A DNA stretch of 64,000 nt from the NCBI RefSeq assembly GCF_002860125.1, contig NZ_PGVA01000012.1, positions 1 to 64,000 of the forward strand, given 5' to 3'. The translations under genes were made by a program, and so were the position numbers. Of the stretch, positions 42,796 through 50,948 are shown in pieces; position 1 is the first letter of the stretch; each line of letters starts with the position of its first letter. The stretch is from Bacillus canaveralius (GTDB lineage Bacteria > Bacillota > Bacilli > Bacillales > Cytobacillaceae). The notes below the pieces were generated by a model. That model did no database searches, was not told the origin of the DNA, and worked only from the letters and a program-made list of their open reading frames with translations.

Positions 42796-43134
42796 ATGAA
42801 TGATGTTGCTGCTATCGCAAAAATCTGTCACGAAGTAAATCGTGCCTATTGTTTGAGCCTGGGTGATGAGTCTCAACCGAAGTGGGAAGATGCCCCACAA
42901 TGGCAGAGGGACAGCGCTATTAACGGTGTAGAATTCCATCTCAACAATGAAACTACCCCGGAACAGTCTCATGAGAACTGGATGAAGGACAAAGTTGCGG
43001 ACGGTTGGGTTTATGGGGAAGTGAAGGATCCGGAAAAGAAAACACACCCTTGCATGGTTCCTTATGCCCAACTTCCACTGGAGCAGCGGACAAAGGATTA
43101 TTTGTTTAAAGCTGTTGTTGATTCTTATAAATAA
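42796..43134 (+). CDS. RyR-domain protein
   Basis: A 112-residue protein matching the bacterial/phage RyR (ryanodine receptor) domain: IAKICHEVNRAYCLSLGDES, WQRDSAINGVEFHL, DGWVYGEVKDPEKKTHPCMV and LPLEQRTKDYLFKAVV. In other proteins RyR modules are suspected nucleotide-ligand sensors; phage versions are uncharacterised as far as I know. It follows acb2 by 15 bp with AGGAGG upstream, so the two are probably co-expressed. A linked role in nucleotide signalling is an inference. Confidence 0.85.
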   Translation: MNDVAAIAKICHEVNRAYCLSLGDESQPKWEDAPQWQRDSAINGVEFHLNNETTPEQSHENWMKDKVADGWVYGEVKDPEKKTHPCMVPYAQLPLEQRTKDYLFKAVVDSYK

Positions 43135-43175
43135 TTTGAGAACGGAGTGAAACGAGAAAGCGTGATTATTGTGAA

Positions 43176-43316
43176 ATGGAGCCAAAAAGTTCAATGCCCG
43201 CAGGGGTTGAAATGGCAGACAGAGGTGCTGTTGAACCTCTGATTGTAAGGGTAGAATCTACACGTGAGAGGCTTGCTGAGTGTATTAGAAGCGTGCTTGC
43301 AGGAAACATTGAATAG
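43176..43316 (+). CDS. Hypothetical phage protein, 46 residues
   Basis: Reads MEPKSSMPAGVEMADRGAVE, then PLIVRVESTRERLAECIRSV. No strong ribosome site at ATG 43176. The composition is coding-like, and it fills the gap between the RyR gene and the scaffold. Unrecognised. Confidence 0.45.
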   Translation: MEPKSSMPAGVEMADRGAVEPLIVRVESTRERLAECIRSVLAGNIE

Positions 43317-43387
43317 ATTACGAGGTTAATAATCTTTGGGCTGGAGATGAGAGTTCTTCAGCCCTTTATTTTTAAGGAGGAACCCCC

Positions 43388-44221
43388 ATGCCAGACTTTT
43401 TCGAACCTTCGACACCTGTCGACGCTTCCCCGGAAGGACAAGAAGTAGAAACAGCCGAAGATGCGCAAGACCAGGAAGAAGAGATTTTGGATGACGAGCA
43501 GGAAATTCAGGAGGAACTTGAATCTGCTGAAGAGGACGACGAGGAGGAGCTTCCCCCAGGTGAAGAAGAACAGCCGGGACAAGAAGAGCTCATCGCCGGG
43601 AAGTTCAAATCTCAAGGGGATCTGATCAACGCATACAAGAGTTTAGAAAGAACGTTTCATCAGTCCCGCCAGCAACAAAATCAGCAGTACCAACAGCCGC
43701 AACCGCCATACCAGCAACAGCAGCCTCAGCGTGACATCAATGAGGTGTTCTGGGAAGAGTTTAACCAAAACCCGTTTGCGACGATGCAGCATTTTGTCAA
43801 CGCCTTAGTTGAGAATCAAACGGCGCCAATCTATCAGCAGCAGGCGGACAGCCGTGTGGCTACAGACATAGATGGCCTAGCGAAAGAGTATCCTCAAATC
43901 ACCAATGAACAGGGGATGCAATCGCTCATCGATAAGGTTTATGAGATTGCGGAATACGATTTTGGAAATTCAGCGCTTGCTTCCCAACCATCCAAACGGT
44001 TGCTGAAGATGGCGGCCCAGGAGTTATTCGGGGAAAGCAAAACGCAAGCGTACCAGCAAGGAAAGCAGCAAGGAAAGCGCCAGGCTGAACAGGCAAGGCG
44101 TGCCAAGCAAGGATTAGCTTCAACTCGGACAACCAAACCAAAACAAACCGAAAAAACACCAGAAGAACTGATTGCAGAATCCATTGTAAACGCCGGTTCT
44201 CGAGGTGGATTATTTGGATAA
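43388..44221 (+). CDS. Putative scaffolding/capsid assembly protein
   Basis: A 277-residue protein. The N-terminus is extremely acidic (residues 20-75 mostly Glu/Asp). A Gln/Pro-rich centre (QQQNQQYQQPQPPYQQQQPQ) follows, and a basic helical C-terminus (QQGKRQAEQARRAKQG). Position directly upstream of the major capsid gene and this acidic-to-basic architecture are typical of scaffolding proteins. AAGGAGG lies upstream of the ATG. Confidence 0.7.
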   Translation: MPDFFEPSTPVDASPEGQEVETAEDAQDQEEEILDDEQEIQEELESAEEDDEEELPPGEEEQPGQEELIAGKFKSQGDLINAYKSLERTFHQSRQQQNQQYQQPQPPYQQQQPQRDINEVFWEEFNQNPFATMQHFVNALVENQTAPIYQQQADSRVATDIDGLAKEYPQITNEQGMQSLIDKVYEIAEYDFGNSALASQPSKRLLKMAAQELFGESKTQAYQQGKQQGKRQAEQARRAKQGLASTRTTKPKQTEKTPEELIAESIVNAGSRGGLFG

Positions 44222-44237
44222 GTAGGAGGAATCAATT

Positions 44238-45386
44238 ATGCCACCACAAGTAAAAGGCATTCGCGACACGTTAAACGTACAACAAGCGAAAATGAAAATC
44301 GACATGTCGGAGAAGATCGCGCTTCTCCAACCGGAGGCAACTCCCTTCATCACGTTCATGAAAAGGGCGAAAAATAAAACGGAAGCGGCCAACAACCCGA
44401 AATTCAGCTGGTTAGAAGACGACCTTGGCGCTCGCTGGGATGCGATTAACAATGCAGCCGGCTATGCTGCAGGAGTCACTGATATTATCGTTGACAATGG
44501 AGATTACTTCAGTGTAGGAGATCTAGTGAAAGTTCCACGCACAGGTGAGGTTCTTGCCGTTACGGCTGTAAACGTGAATACGCTGACGGTTGTACGCGGA
44601 TATGGGGTGACCGCTGCAGCAGCGATCGTCGACAACGATCCAATCGTGATCATCGGGAATGCCAACCAGGAGGGTTCCGGCACCCGTGAAATCAAGACGA
44701 CCAATGAAATCGAAGTGTTCAACTACACTCAAATCTTCAAGACTCCATTCGGTGTGACGAATACCCAGAACGCTTCAGCCAACTACGGCATGAAAGATCT
44801 CGCGTACCAGCAGAAGAAAAAAGGGACCGAGCACATGATGGACATGTCCCGTTCGTTCCTGTTTGGGGAGAAGAAGCTGGACACATCAGGCAACAAACCA
44901 AAAAGGACAACGGGTGGGCTGCTTTCTTTTTTAACGGCTAACCGATATGACGCCGGGGGCGCACTCACCCAGTCAGAATTCGACCAGAACATCGCTGAGG
45001 TTGTGTTCAAATATGGTTCAAGCGAAAAACTCATGCTGGCTTCCGCTCGCTTGCTGTCTGTCATTAATGGCTGGGCTATGGGTAAGCTTCAAATTGAGCA
45101 GGGGGAAAAGACTTTTGGATTGTCTGTAGTCAAATATGTTACCCCTTTCGGCACTCTAAATTTAGTGCATGAGCCGCTCTTTGAAGGCGCTGTGTATGGT
45201 TCATACGGCATGGTGCTTGATCCGGAAAACTTCAAGTATCGCCCATTGAAAGGCCGTGACACCAAGCTTGAGACCAACATCCAGGCAAATGATGAGGATT
45301 TAAGAGAAGACCAGTACATCACAGAGGCAGGGCTCGAGGTAAGATTGCCTAAGACTCACGCGGTAATCACTGGGGTGACAAGCTAA
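44238..45386 (+). CDS. Major capsid protein (SU10-like, DUF5309)
   Basis: A 382-residue protein. Segments PEATPFITFMKRAKNKTEAA, NNPKFSWLEDDLGARWD, EVFNYTQIFKTPFGVTNTQN and YKYRPL-type C-terminal strands (ENFKYRPLKGRDTKLETNIQ) match the DUF5309/SU10 capsid family, an HK97-fold group first seen in phage SU10 (a podovirus with elongated head). AGGAGG upstream. It follows the scaffold by 16 bp. The relation supports a short-tailed virion, though the family is also found in other tailed phages. Confidence 0.8.
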   Translation: MPPQVKGIRDTLNVQQAKMKIDMSEKIALLQPEATPFITFMKRAKNKTEAANNPKFSWLEDDLGARWDAINNAAGYAAGVTDIIVDNGDYFSVGDLVKVPRTGEVLAVTAVNVNTLTVVRGYGVTAAAAIVDNDPIVIIGNANQEGSGTREIKTTNEIEVFNYTQIFKTPFGVTNTQNASANYGMKDLAYQQKKKGTEHMMDMSRSFLFGEKKLDTSGNKPKRTTGGLLSFLTANRYDAGGALTQSEFDQNIAEVVFKYGSSEKLMLASARLLSVINGWAMGKLQIEQGEKTFGLSVVKYVTPFGTLNLVHEPLFEGAVYGSYGMVLDPENFKYRPLKGRDTKLETNIQANDEDLREDQYITEAGLEVRLPKTHAVITGVTS

Positions 45387-45434
45387 GGAATAGGAGGGGG
45401 TACCCTCCTGTTTTCTTTTTGAGGAGTTGATTTG

Positions 45435-45827
45435 ATGGCGAAAGATATACAGCCTGTAGAGCTCTCAGGAAGCAGCATCATGAATCCTGTAGATATTCAG
45501 GCCCGATATGCGGCCACGATGCAGACGCATAACGCGGTGAGTGTTGGGGCGAGTGCTACTTCTAGTAGTTCATGGATTGACACGCAAGGATTTGATAAAA
45601 TAGCTGCAACATTAATAAATGACGCTTCAACTTCAAGTAATGTAACATTGTCATGGTCTAATGATGGAGTGAGTAATCATGGAGATATGTCGGATTTTAT
45701 GCCGTCGGGTACACAACAAAGAAAAGCAGCAATTACAGAGATTCGTGCAAGGTATGTAAGAGTAAATGTTGTGAACTCTGACACAGTCGCCCACACTATG
45801 AGCGCCTGGGTTTACTTGAAAGCATAA
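45435..45827 (+). CDS. Putative capsid decoration/virion surface protein
   Basis: A 130-residue, Ser/Thr-rich beta-type protein (VSVGASATSSSSWIDTQGFD, DKIAATLINDASTSSNVTLS, YVRVNVVNSDTVAHTM). It looks like a small jelly-roll or immunoglobulin-like virion protein and lies just after the capsid gene, where head fibres or decoration proteins are found. ATG 45435 follows GAGGAG. Function inferred from position. Confidence 0.55.
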   Translation: MAKDIQPVELSGSSIMNPVDIQARYAATMQTHNAVSVGASATSSSSWIDTQGFDKIAATLINDASTSSNVTLSWSNDGVSNHGDMSDFMPSGTQQRKAAITEIRARYVRVNVVNSDTVAHTMSAWVYLKA

Positions 45828-45839
45828 GGAGGGATATGG

Positions 45840-46082
45840 ATGCCTCAACAACCGCCGAATACAAACGGTCAAATGATATTGACGGAATTAGAAACAAGCG
45901 ATATCAAAGGGAAATTACAAGTGATTAAAGATGCGTTCGAACCATCGGATGAACAGCCGGCTGCTGATACGTTCTACCTCACCGTGGCTTATAATCGGGC
46001 AAATCCTGTTTTCTTGATCAATGGTGATACCGTGGAAATGCTGTTACTAGAAATGGGTAATGACGATGCTAAAATCACCTAA
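45840..46082 (+). CDS. Hypothetical virion-region protein, 80 residues
   Basis: ATG 45840 after AAGGAGGG. Strand-rich (DTFYLTVAYNRANPVFLING). It overlaps the next gene by 23 bp. Unrecognised; may be part of the head surface. Confidence 0.6.
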   Translation: MPQQPPNTNGQMILTELETSDIKGKLQVIKDAFEPSDEQPAADTFYLTVAYNRANPVFLINGDTVEMLLLEMGNDDAKIT

Positions 46083-46797
46083 ACGAGTATGGACAGTAAG
46101 GAAACCTGTGGAGAATCTAATTTCCATAGCAGATTTTGCTGGCAAGGTTGCAGGGAGTACGGTGGAGAATCCGCATAAGGCGTATATTCTCACGACAGCC
46201 AACAATATTGATATAGGTGAGTTACAAAGTCCCAACGATTCTAACTGGTATGAATATATAGAATCCCACGGATTTGCAAAATATAGCAGAATTGAAAAAT
46301 TAGATGGCACGCTTTCTAACCCAAATGTTACTGCTAACGGAAAAAATGCACAAACCCTATTCTCCTTCAACCTTATTGAACACGTGGAGCGCAAGTACGG
46401 CGCGATTCCCGCTTCGACAGTCGCTGATAAAGTCGCTTGGTTAAAAGCCAATGCCTATTTCTTCACTTTTAATTGGCACGGTAAAGGGTCAGCGCCAAAC
46501 AGTACAAAATCAAAACTTGGATATTGGAACGCCGTTTCAAATGCTTGGGCTACCGGACCATCGTGGGAAAGAAGCGGCACTACTATTCAACGTACGCCAA
46601 TAGGTTTTGAAAATATCCATATACAGCATTTGATAGACGCAAACGGCTTCGCTCATTTTATAGCCTTTGCCGAACCATCAGATGGTGTAACCCTATCAAA
46701 AATTGAAACAGATTATGTTAATTTAGAAGTTAAATTAAAAGATAGCGTTAGGATGATTACAGATCTGTTGACGGGAGAAAAACGGTTTGTAATCTAG
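46060..46797 (+). CDS. Putative virion surface protein, 245 residues
   Basis: Begins MTMLKSPKRVWTVRKPVENL. A strand-rich protein with lectin-like aromatic segments (NAYFFTFNWHGKGSAPNSTK, KLGYWNAVSNAWATGPSWER). Its gene lies between the capsid and connector genes. This could be a head fibre or adhesin, but no family is recognised. ATG 46060 lies within the end of the preceding gene. Confidence 0.55.
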   Translation: MTMLKSPKRVWTVRKPVENLISIADFAGKVAGSTVENPHKAYILTTANNIDIGELQSPNDSNWYEYIESHGFAKYSRIEKLDGTLSNPNVTANGKNAQTLFSFNLIEHVERKYGAIPASTVADKVAWLKANAYFFTFNWHGKGSAPNSTKSKLGYWNAVSNAWATGPSWERSGTTIQRTPIGFENIHIQHLIDANGFAHFIAFAEPSDGVTLSKIETDYVNLEVKLKDSVRMITDLLTGEKRFVI

Positions 46798-46828
46798 CAA
46801 ACAGTAATAAATAAGGAGGAATTTCCCT

Positions 46829-47086
46829 ATGAAATTTAGAAGCAAATGTGATAACCAGGTGTTATGTGTAAAACCGGCACGCAACCAGGTCCAGGACGGA
46901 ATTGTCCTGCAGATCCCGGGCGAACATATCCGGTTTAATAGCGGGGAATATGAAACGACTGATAAGAGCGAAATCTCGTTTCTCAAGAAGCATAGGTTGT
47001 TCGGTGTTGAAATCTTTGAAGAAAAAGAAGTAAAAGACACACAAGCCCAAACAGAAGAGAAGAAAGAAACCAAGACAGGAGCGTAA
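46829..47086 (+). CDS. Small virion-region protein, 85 residues
   Basis: ATG 46829 follows AAGGAGG. N-terminal strands (NQVQDGIVLQIPGEHIRFNS) and a Glu/Lys/Thr-rich tail. The type (F..S.GEYET.D..EI.FL..H) is common just before head-tail connectors in Firmicute phages. Function unknown. Confidence 0.65.
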   Translation: MKFRSKCDNQVLCVKPARNQVQDGIVLQIPGEHIRFNSGEYETTDKSEISFLKKHRLFGVEIFEEKEVKDTQAQTEEKKETKTGA

Positions 47087-47104
47087 CACCTCCTGTCTTT
47101 TTAT
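47072..47104 (+). terminator. Hairpin at the end of the capsid gene cluster
   Basis: AAGACAGGAG pairs with CTCCTGTCTT across an 8-nt loop that contains the stop codon, and TTTTTATTTT follows. It could reduce read-through from capsid to connector genes. Confidence 0.7.
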
Positions 47105-47119
47105 TTTGGAGGTGGTGTC

Positions 47120-47695
47120 ATGGGAATCTCCACAGTGAACCAGCTGATCCAGCGGGCCAAGTCGATGAATGAATATAACAATAGCGGTGTGGCCAACGAC
47201 AGTGTCTGGATTGATTTTTTTAACATCGCGCTGATGTCGATGGTGAATGACCTGAAAATTGAGGCCGAGACGGCCATCACCCACAGCAAAACCACTAAAG
47301 AACAAGATCTTCCGACCGGCTTTTTTAGTGTGCTGTATGTGCTGGATCAGGACGGAGAAGAGGTCGAGCCCTATTACCTTGACACGTTTTCGATTGATTC
47401 TCACCCGTCTTTATCGGCCGGATATCTTATTAAAAATAAGGGCAGCAAAACCGTCATAGAGTTTCGCAATCTAGCAGAACAGACGTATACGCTTGCCTAT
47501 ATCCGGTATCCGGAGAAGCTGGCAGCCTCTTCTCAAGTTCCGGAAGTGCCGACCATTGGCGAGACGGCGCTGTGTTACAAAGCGATCGGCCTCGCGCTGG
47601 AGAACAATAACCAGCCCGGCGCTCAAGACTTTGAAGATCGATATAACCTGGAGGTCATGAAGATTCAGAAGGCCGCTTGGGTAAGGGGTGGTTAA
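47120..47695 (+). CDS. Putative head-tail adaptor protein
   Basis: A 191-residue protein. N-terminal helices (STVNQLIQRAKSMNEYNNSG, WIDFFNIALMSMVNDLKIEA), a beta domain (TVIEFRNLAEQTYTLAYIRY) and a final helix. This helical-plus-beta layout fits the P22 gp4/T7 gp11-type adaptor or DUF6682-type proteins that follow the capsid gene in podoviruses. The stop overlaps the next start. Confidence 0.6.
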   Translation: MGISTVNQLIQRAKSMNEYNNSGVANDSVWIDFFNIALMSMVNDLKIEAETAITHSKTTKEQDLPTGFFSVLYVLDQDGEEVEPYYLDTFSIDSHPSLSAGYLIKNKGSKTVIEFRNLAEQTYTLAYIRYPEKLAASSQVPEVPTIGETALCYKAIGLALENNNQPGAQDFEDRYNLEVMKIQKAAWVRGG

Positions 47696-49263
47696 TGTTG
47701 AGACGTAATCCAAACCGACGGCCCAAAACCGTCACGGTGGACATCCCGAAATTCCAGGGGATCAATACCGCCCTTGCTTTTAGTGATTTAGAAGACACCG
47801 AAGCCCGTGACATGCTGAACGCGCTCCCTGGATCACTGGGAAGCCTAGCCAAACGACCCGGTTCCATTCCGGTGACGACCGCTCCAATCGGAGCTATCGG
47901 TACGCTCTGCAATCTTCGTAAAGGGGCTGACAATAGCATTCTCGCAACGAGTGGGAGTACACTGTACAAATTCGTGAATGGCGCCCTAGTCGCTCAAACC
48001 ATGACACAGCTGTTAGATCGTGCCGATATTGATACCGCCCAGTTTAAGGATGTCAACGGAAAAGAAGTGTTGGTCATCGCGTGCGGGGGATGGTTGAAGT
48101 TCTATGACGGAACGGCGGTTAAAGACATCCCTGCAGCTGTGAATGATGCCGCGCCGCTACCTTCCAATGACCTCGCAAAGGTTAACGCAGCTGCTCCTAC
48201 AGGCTGTATCGTTCACAACACACGTGTGGTGGTGTGGAATGGATCAGAGTACTTATGGCATTCCAAAATTGGATATTACGACTACTTTCCTTCTGTAGAC
48301 TATCAACGGTGGGTTCGAGAGAATGACGGAGTCCAGGCGTGTGTCACTTATCGTGGAGCTTTAATCGTATTTATGCGGCGGAATATTGGTGTCTTGTTCG
48401 GCCATGACCGGGATAACTGGGAACAAGACTTCCTGGATACAACGGACGGATGCCTGGCGCCAAAGACGGTGCAGACGGTGACTTATCCAAACGGAAACCA
48501 GGAAGTCTTTTATGTGTCTGACAATGGGGTCCATGCGGTGTATGCAATTGATACCCTTTCCCTCGACAGTTCGGCCAGATATTCAACTCGGTCTGTGACT
48601 GTGAAGCAGATTGACTGGCAGGACCTTGGCGTGACAAAAGAAGAATGGAAAAATGCTGTGGCCGTTTTCAGGAACGGCCAATACTGGCTTGTTTACAAGA
48701 AAGGTAACGAATATCGAGGCCTGGTCTTTGATACTCGTTTTTCGCAGTGGTACCCGGTTGGCGGGATCAAGGCGACCTCTTTTTATACCGATGAAGATAA
48801 TTTCTATTTTGCCGGTCCGGATGGCCATATTATGAAGTTTGACCCGACACTATACAGCGACTGGTTTAATAAAGCAAAAACAATCGGAACGCCCATCAAT
48901 ATGTATTGGTATAGTAAACTGCTATCGCCGAAAGTCACGGGCCTCGATCATTTCTGGGACGTCCTTCTTATCGAAGCGAAGCAGCAAAACGTGAAATCCA
49001 CGATTGATATTGAGGTTAACGTGTATAAAAATCAATGGAAGCTGGAGAACGCTTTGAAAACCGAGATCTTCACCTGGGGCGTGTCCAACTGGGGCGAAGC
49101 GGAATGGGCCAATGCGAATTTCACTGATATGGTGAACCATGCCAAACGGTTACGCACATTCTTGAAAGGGCAATATGCACAGATCAAGATCAGTAATGCC
49201 CGTGATGAACCGATTGAGATTTACAACCTGTCTTATGAAGTAAGACCAATGACGCGGGATTAA
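47695..49263 (+). CDS. Putative tail hub/nozzle protein (beta-propeller type)
   Basis: A 522-residue strand-rich protein. It begins MLRRNPNRRPKTVTVDIPKF and NTALAFSDLEDTEARDMLNA, then has propeller-like repeats (VNGKEVLVIACGGWLKFYDG, TRVVVWNGSEYLWHSKIGYY, FRNGQYWLVYKKGNEYRGLV, DNFYFAGPDGHIMKFDPTLY). This resembles the nozzle or stabilisation proteins of short-tailed phages (P22 gp10 class). The start at 47695 overlaps the upstream stop. Confidence 0.55.
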   Translation: MLRRNPNRRPKTVTVDIPKFQGINTALAFSDLEDTEARDMLNALPGSLGSLAKRPGSIPVTTAPIGAIGTLCNLRKGADNSILATSGSTLYKFVNGALVAQTMTQLLDRADIDTAQFKDVNGKEVLVIACGGWLKFYDGTAVKDIPAAVNDAAPLPSNDLAKVNAAAPTGCIVHNTRVVVWNGSEYLWHSKIGYYDYFPSVDYQRWVRENDGVQACVTYRGALIVFMRRNIGVLFGHDRDNWEQDFLDTTDGCLAPKTVQTVTYPNGNQEVFYVSDNGVHAVYAIDTLSLDSSARYSTRSVTVKQIDWQDLGVTKEEWKNAVAVFRNGQYWLVYKKGNEYRGLVFDTRFSQWYPVGGIKATSFYTDEDNFYFAGPDGHIMKFDPTLYSDWFNKAKTIGTPINMYWYSKLLSPKVTGLDHFWDVLLIEAKQQNVKSTIDIEVNVYKNQWKLENALKTEIFTWGVSNWGEAEWANANFTDMVNHAKRLRTFLKGQYAQIKISNARDEPIEIYNLSYEVRPMTRD

Positions 49264-49277
49264 AGAAGGTGATATGA

Positions 49278-49796
49278 ATGTCGAAAGTAGATCGCAGCAT
49301 TCTAGCAAACAATGACCAAAACATGGGGATGACAGCGGATCCGAATAAATTAGAATCCTCCATCTCGCATTTGGCCGATGTAATAGACGCAAATGATACC
49401 GCTAAGACGGATAAAACAGGAGATCATCAGGGAACATGGAACGGTTTAACTCCAGGGCAAGCAGCTGAGCCTATTAACGGAGCCAGATTGAATGTTCTCG
49501 AACCTGTAGTCGTGAGAGGGGCAGGGGAAAGGATTGAAATCATCGAAGTCTCTTTCGCGCCGAACGGAACATCTAATTCAATTTCCGGCACAGGATTGTT
49601 TGCTGCAGCTTTTGCATCCCCTCCGAACATCAGTCCTATGCAAGTAACTCAAACGGTAGCTTATGCAGATAGATTATTATTACCACATTACACTTCCCTC
49701 ACAACGAGTGGATTTGGTGTGATAGTCAAAACTGATGGCACTAATAATCTCGGTGCTGGGACATTAAAAATGAAATTCTTAGTGATAGGGAAGTAG
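49278..49796 (+). CDS. Putative tail fibre/appendage protein, 172 residues
   Basis: A helical N-terminus (ANNDQNMGMTADPNKLESSI) is followed by a Ser/Gly/Thr-rich beta domain (EIIEVSFAPNGTSNSISGTG, GFGVIVKTDGTNNLGAGTLK) like a small trimeric fibre head. AGAAGGTG upstream. Position among tail genes supports a virion role. Family not recognised. Confidence 0.5.
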   Translation: MSKVDRSILANNDQNMGMTADPNKLESSISHLADVIDANDTAKTDKTGDHQGTWNGLTPGQAAEPINGARLNVLEPVVVRGAGERIEIIEVSFAPNGTSNSISGTGLFAAAFASPPNISPMQVTQTVAYADRLLLPHYTSLTTSGFGVIVKTDGTNNLGAGTLKMKFLVIGK

Positions 49797-49804
49797 GTGA
49801 AAGA

Positions 49805-50140
49805 ATGATTACCGAACATGTTGTGCAGGGATCAAAGGAAACGAGCTTGCATAATTTTGAGTTAACCTTTGACGGACTGGAGATTGTGGTGTCGCCCGGG
49901 GAGTTCTATCAGGCTGGCGAAGTTGTGATTTCAACAGAAGAAGAAACCCTACTTACGGTTGACGGGCCTATGCATTATGAAGTGTGGATAAGTAAAGAGG
50001 GAATTAGACTTTATTCCTACACCGATGAACAGGGGTATGTAATCGTACCAAATCCCGTTGACCGTTTGGCCTGGTTCTCATTAGCAGCTAATCAAAATCT
50101 AAATGAAACAGACATTCATGTTTTAAAGGTGGTGGGATAG
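49805..50140 (+). CDS. Hypothetical tail-region protein, 111 residues
   Basis: An all-beta protein (HNFELTFDGLEIVVSPGEFY, MHYEVWISKEGIRLYSYTDE). The GEFYQAGEVV motif is typical of small fibre or chaperone-like proteins. Adjacent to the previous and next genes with almost no spacing. Function unknown. Confidence 0.6.
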   Translation: MITEHVVQGSKETSLHNFELTFDGLEIVVSPGEFYQAGEVVISTEEETLLTVDGPMHYEVWISKEGIRLYSYTDEQGYVIVPNPVDRLAWFSLAANQNLNETDIHVLKVVG

Positions 50141-50938
50141 ATGGCCATTAATGAAGCTGAAATCAATGAACGGTATCGAAGGCAAGTCGAAAACGATATC
50201 GCCCAGCAACGGCAATCGATCAACAATAGTCTAGGGATGCAAAAACGGGAATTTGATAACACCATCAACCGGAACAACCAATACCTGGGCGAACAGGTCA
50301 GCAGACTGAATACAGATCGGCTTGTCAATGATGATCGCACCACCGCTCTCCATAACCGGAGAGGCGGTTTTTATTCGGGCGGGTTGGACTACTCTCTAAC
50401 CGAGAACCTGCGCAATACGACGAGCGCCCAGGATAATGTTCGGCGGGATATTAACGACAAGAATCAAGGGATTCTCGGTCAATATAATTTGTTGGCCAGT
50501 CAGGGTGCCGAACAAATCAGCACCCTGGAGCGGCAGGCACCGGACCGAATCCGGGAATTAGTCGCCCAGGAGCTGGCCCGCCTTCGTGAATTCGAGATGG
50601 AACAAGAGCGCTTGCGGATGCAACAGGAAGCCCATGCGCTTGATATGCAACGACAGCAATTAGCTTTATCCAATGCCCGGCAGCCGAAAGGAGGCGCAAC
50701 GACTGCGGCCAGAACGACAGCCGCCGCTCAACCGGCTCCTGCAGCCCAGCAATTCAGGCAACAACAAGCAGCGGGCGCACAGACGCCGCTAGATCGCTAT
50801 TACTCCCAACAATCTGCGACCTTAAATAAAGGGCGCTCATTGGCGATGCGTCCGATAGAAGATATTCTTCCTGGCATCATTCCTGCACCGGGTAAGAACA
50901 GAAACATGACCCCGTGGCAAAAAATGAGGATGTTCTAG
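50141..50938 (+). CDS. Putative internal virion/ejection protein, 265 residues
   Basis: A long coiled-coil protein rich in Gln, Arg and Asn (YRRQVENDIAQQRQSINNSL, ARLREFEMEQERLRMQQEAH), then an Ala/Thr/Gln-rich flexible stretch and a short tail. It has no membrane helix. In podoviruses such helical Q-rich proteins just before the giant protein gene are internal ejection proteins. Assigned by position and composition only. Confidence 0.5.
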   Translation: MAINEAEINERYRRQVENDIAQQRQSINNSLGMQKREFDNTINRNNQYLGEQVSRLNTDRLVNDDRTTALHNRRGGFYSGGLDYSLTENLRNTTSAQDNVRRDINDKNQGILGQYNLLASQGAEQISTLERQAPDRIRELVAQELARLREFEMEQERLRMQQEAHALDMQRQQLALSNARQPKGGATTAARTTAAAQPAPAAQQFRQQQAAGAQTPLDRYYSQQSATLNKGRSLAMRPIEDILPGIIPAPGKNRNMTPWQKMRMF

Positions 50939-50948
50939 GGGGTGCCAC

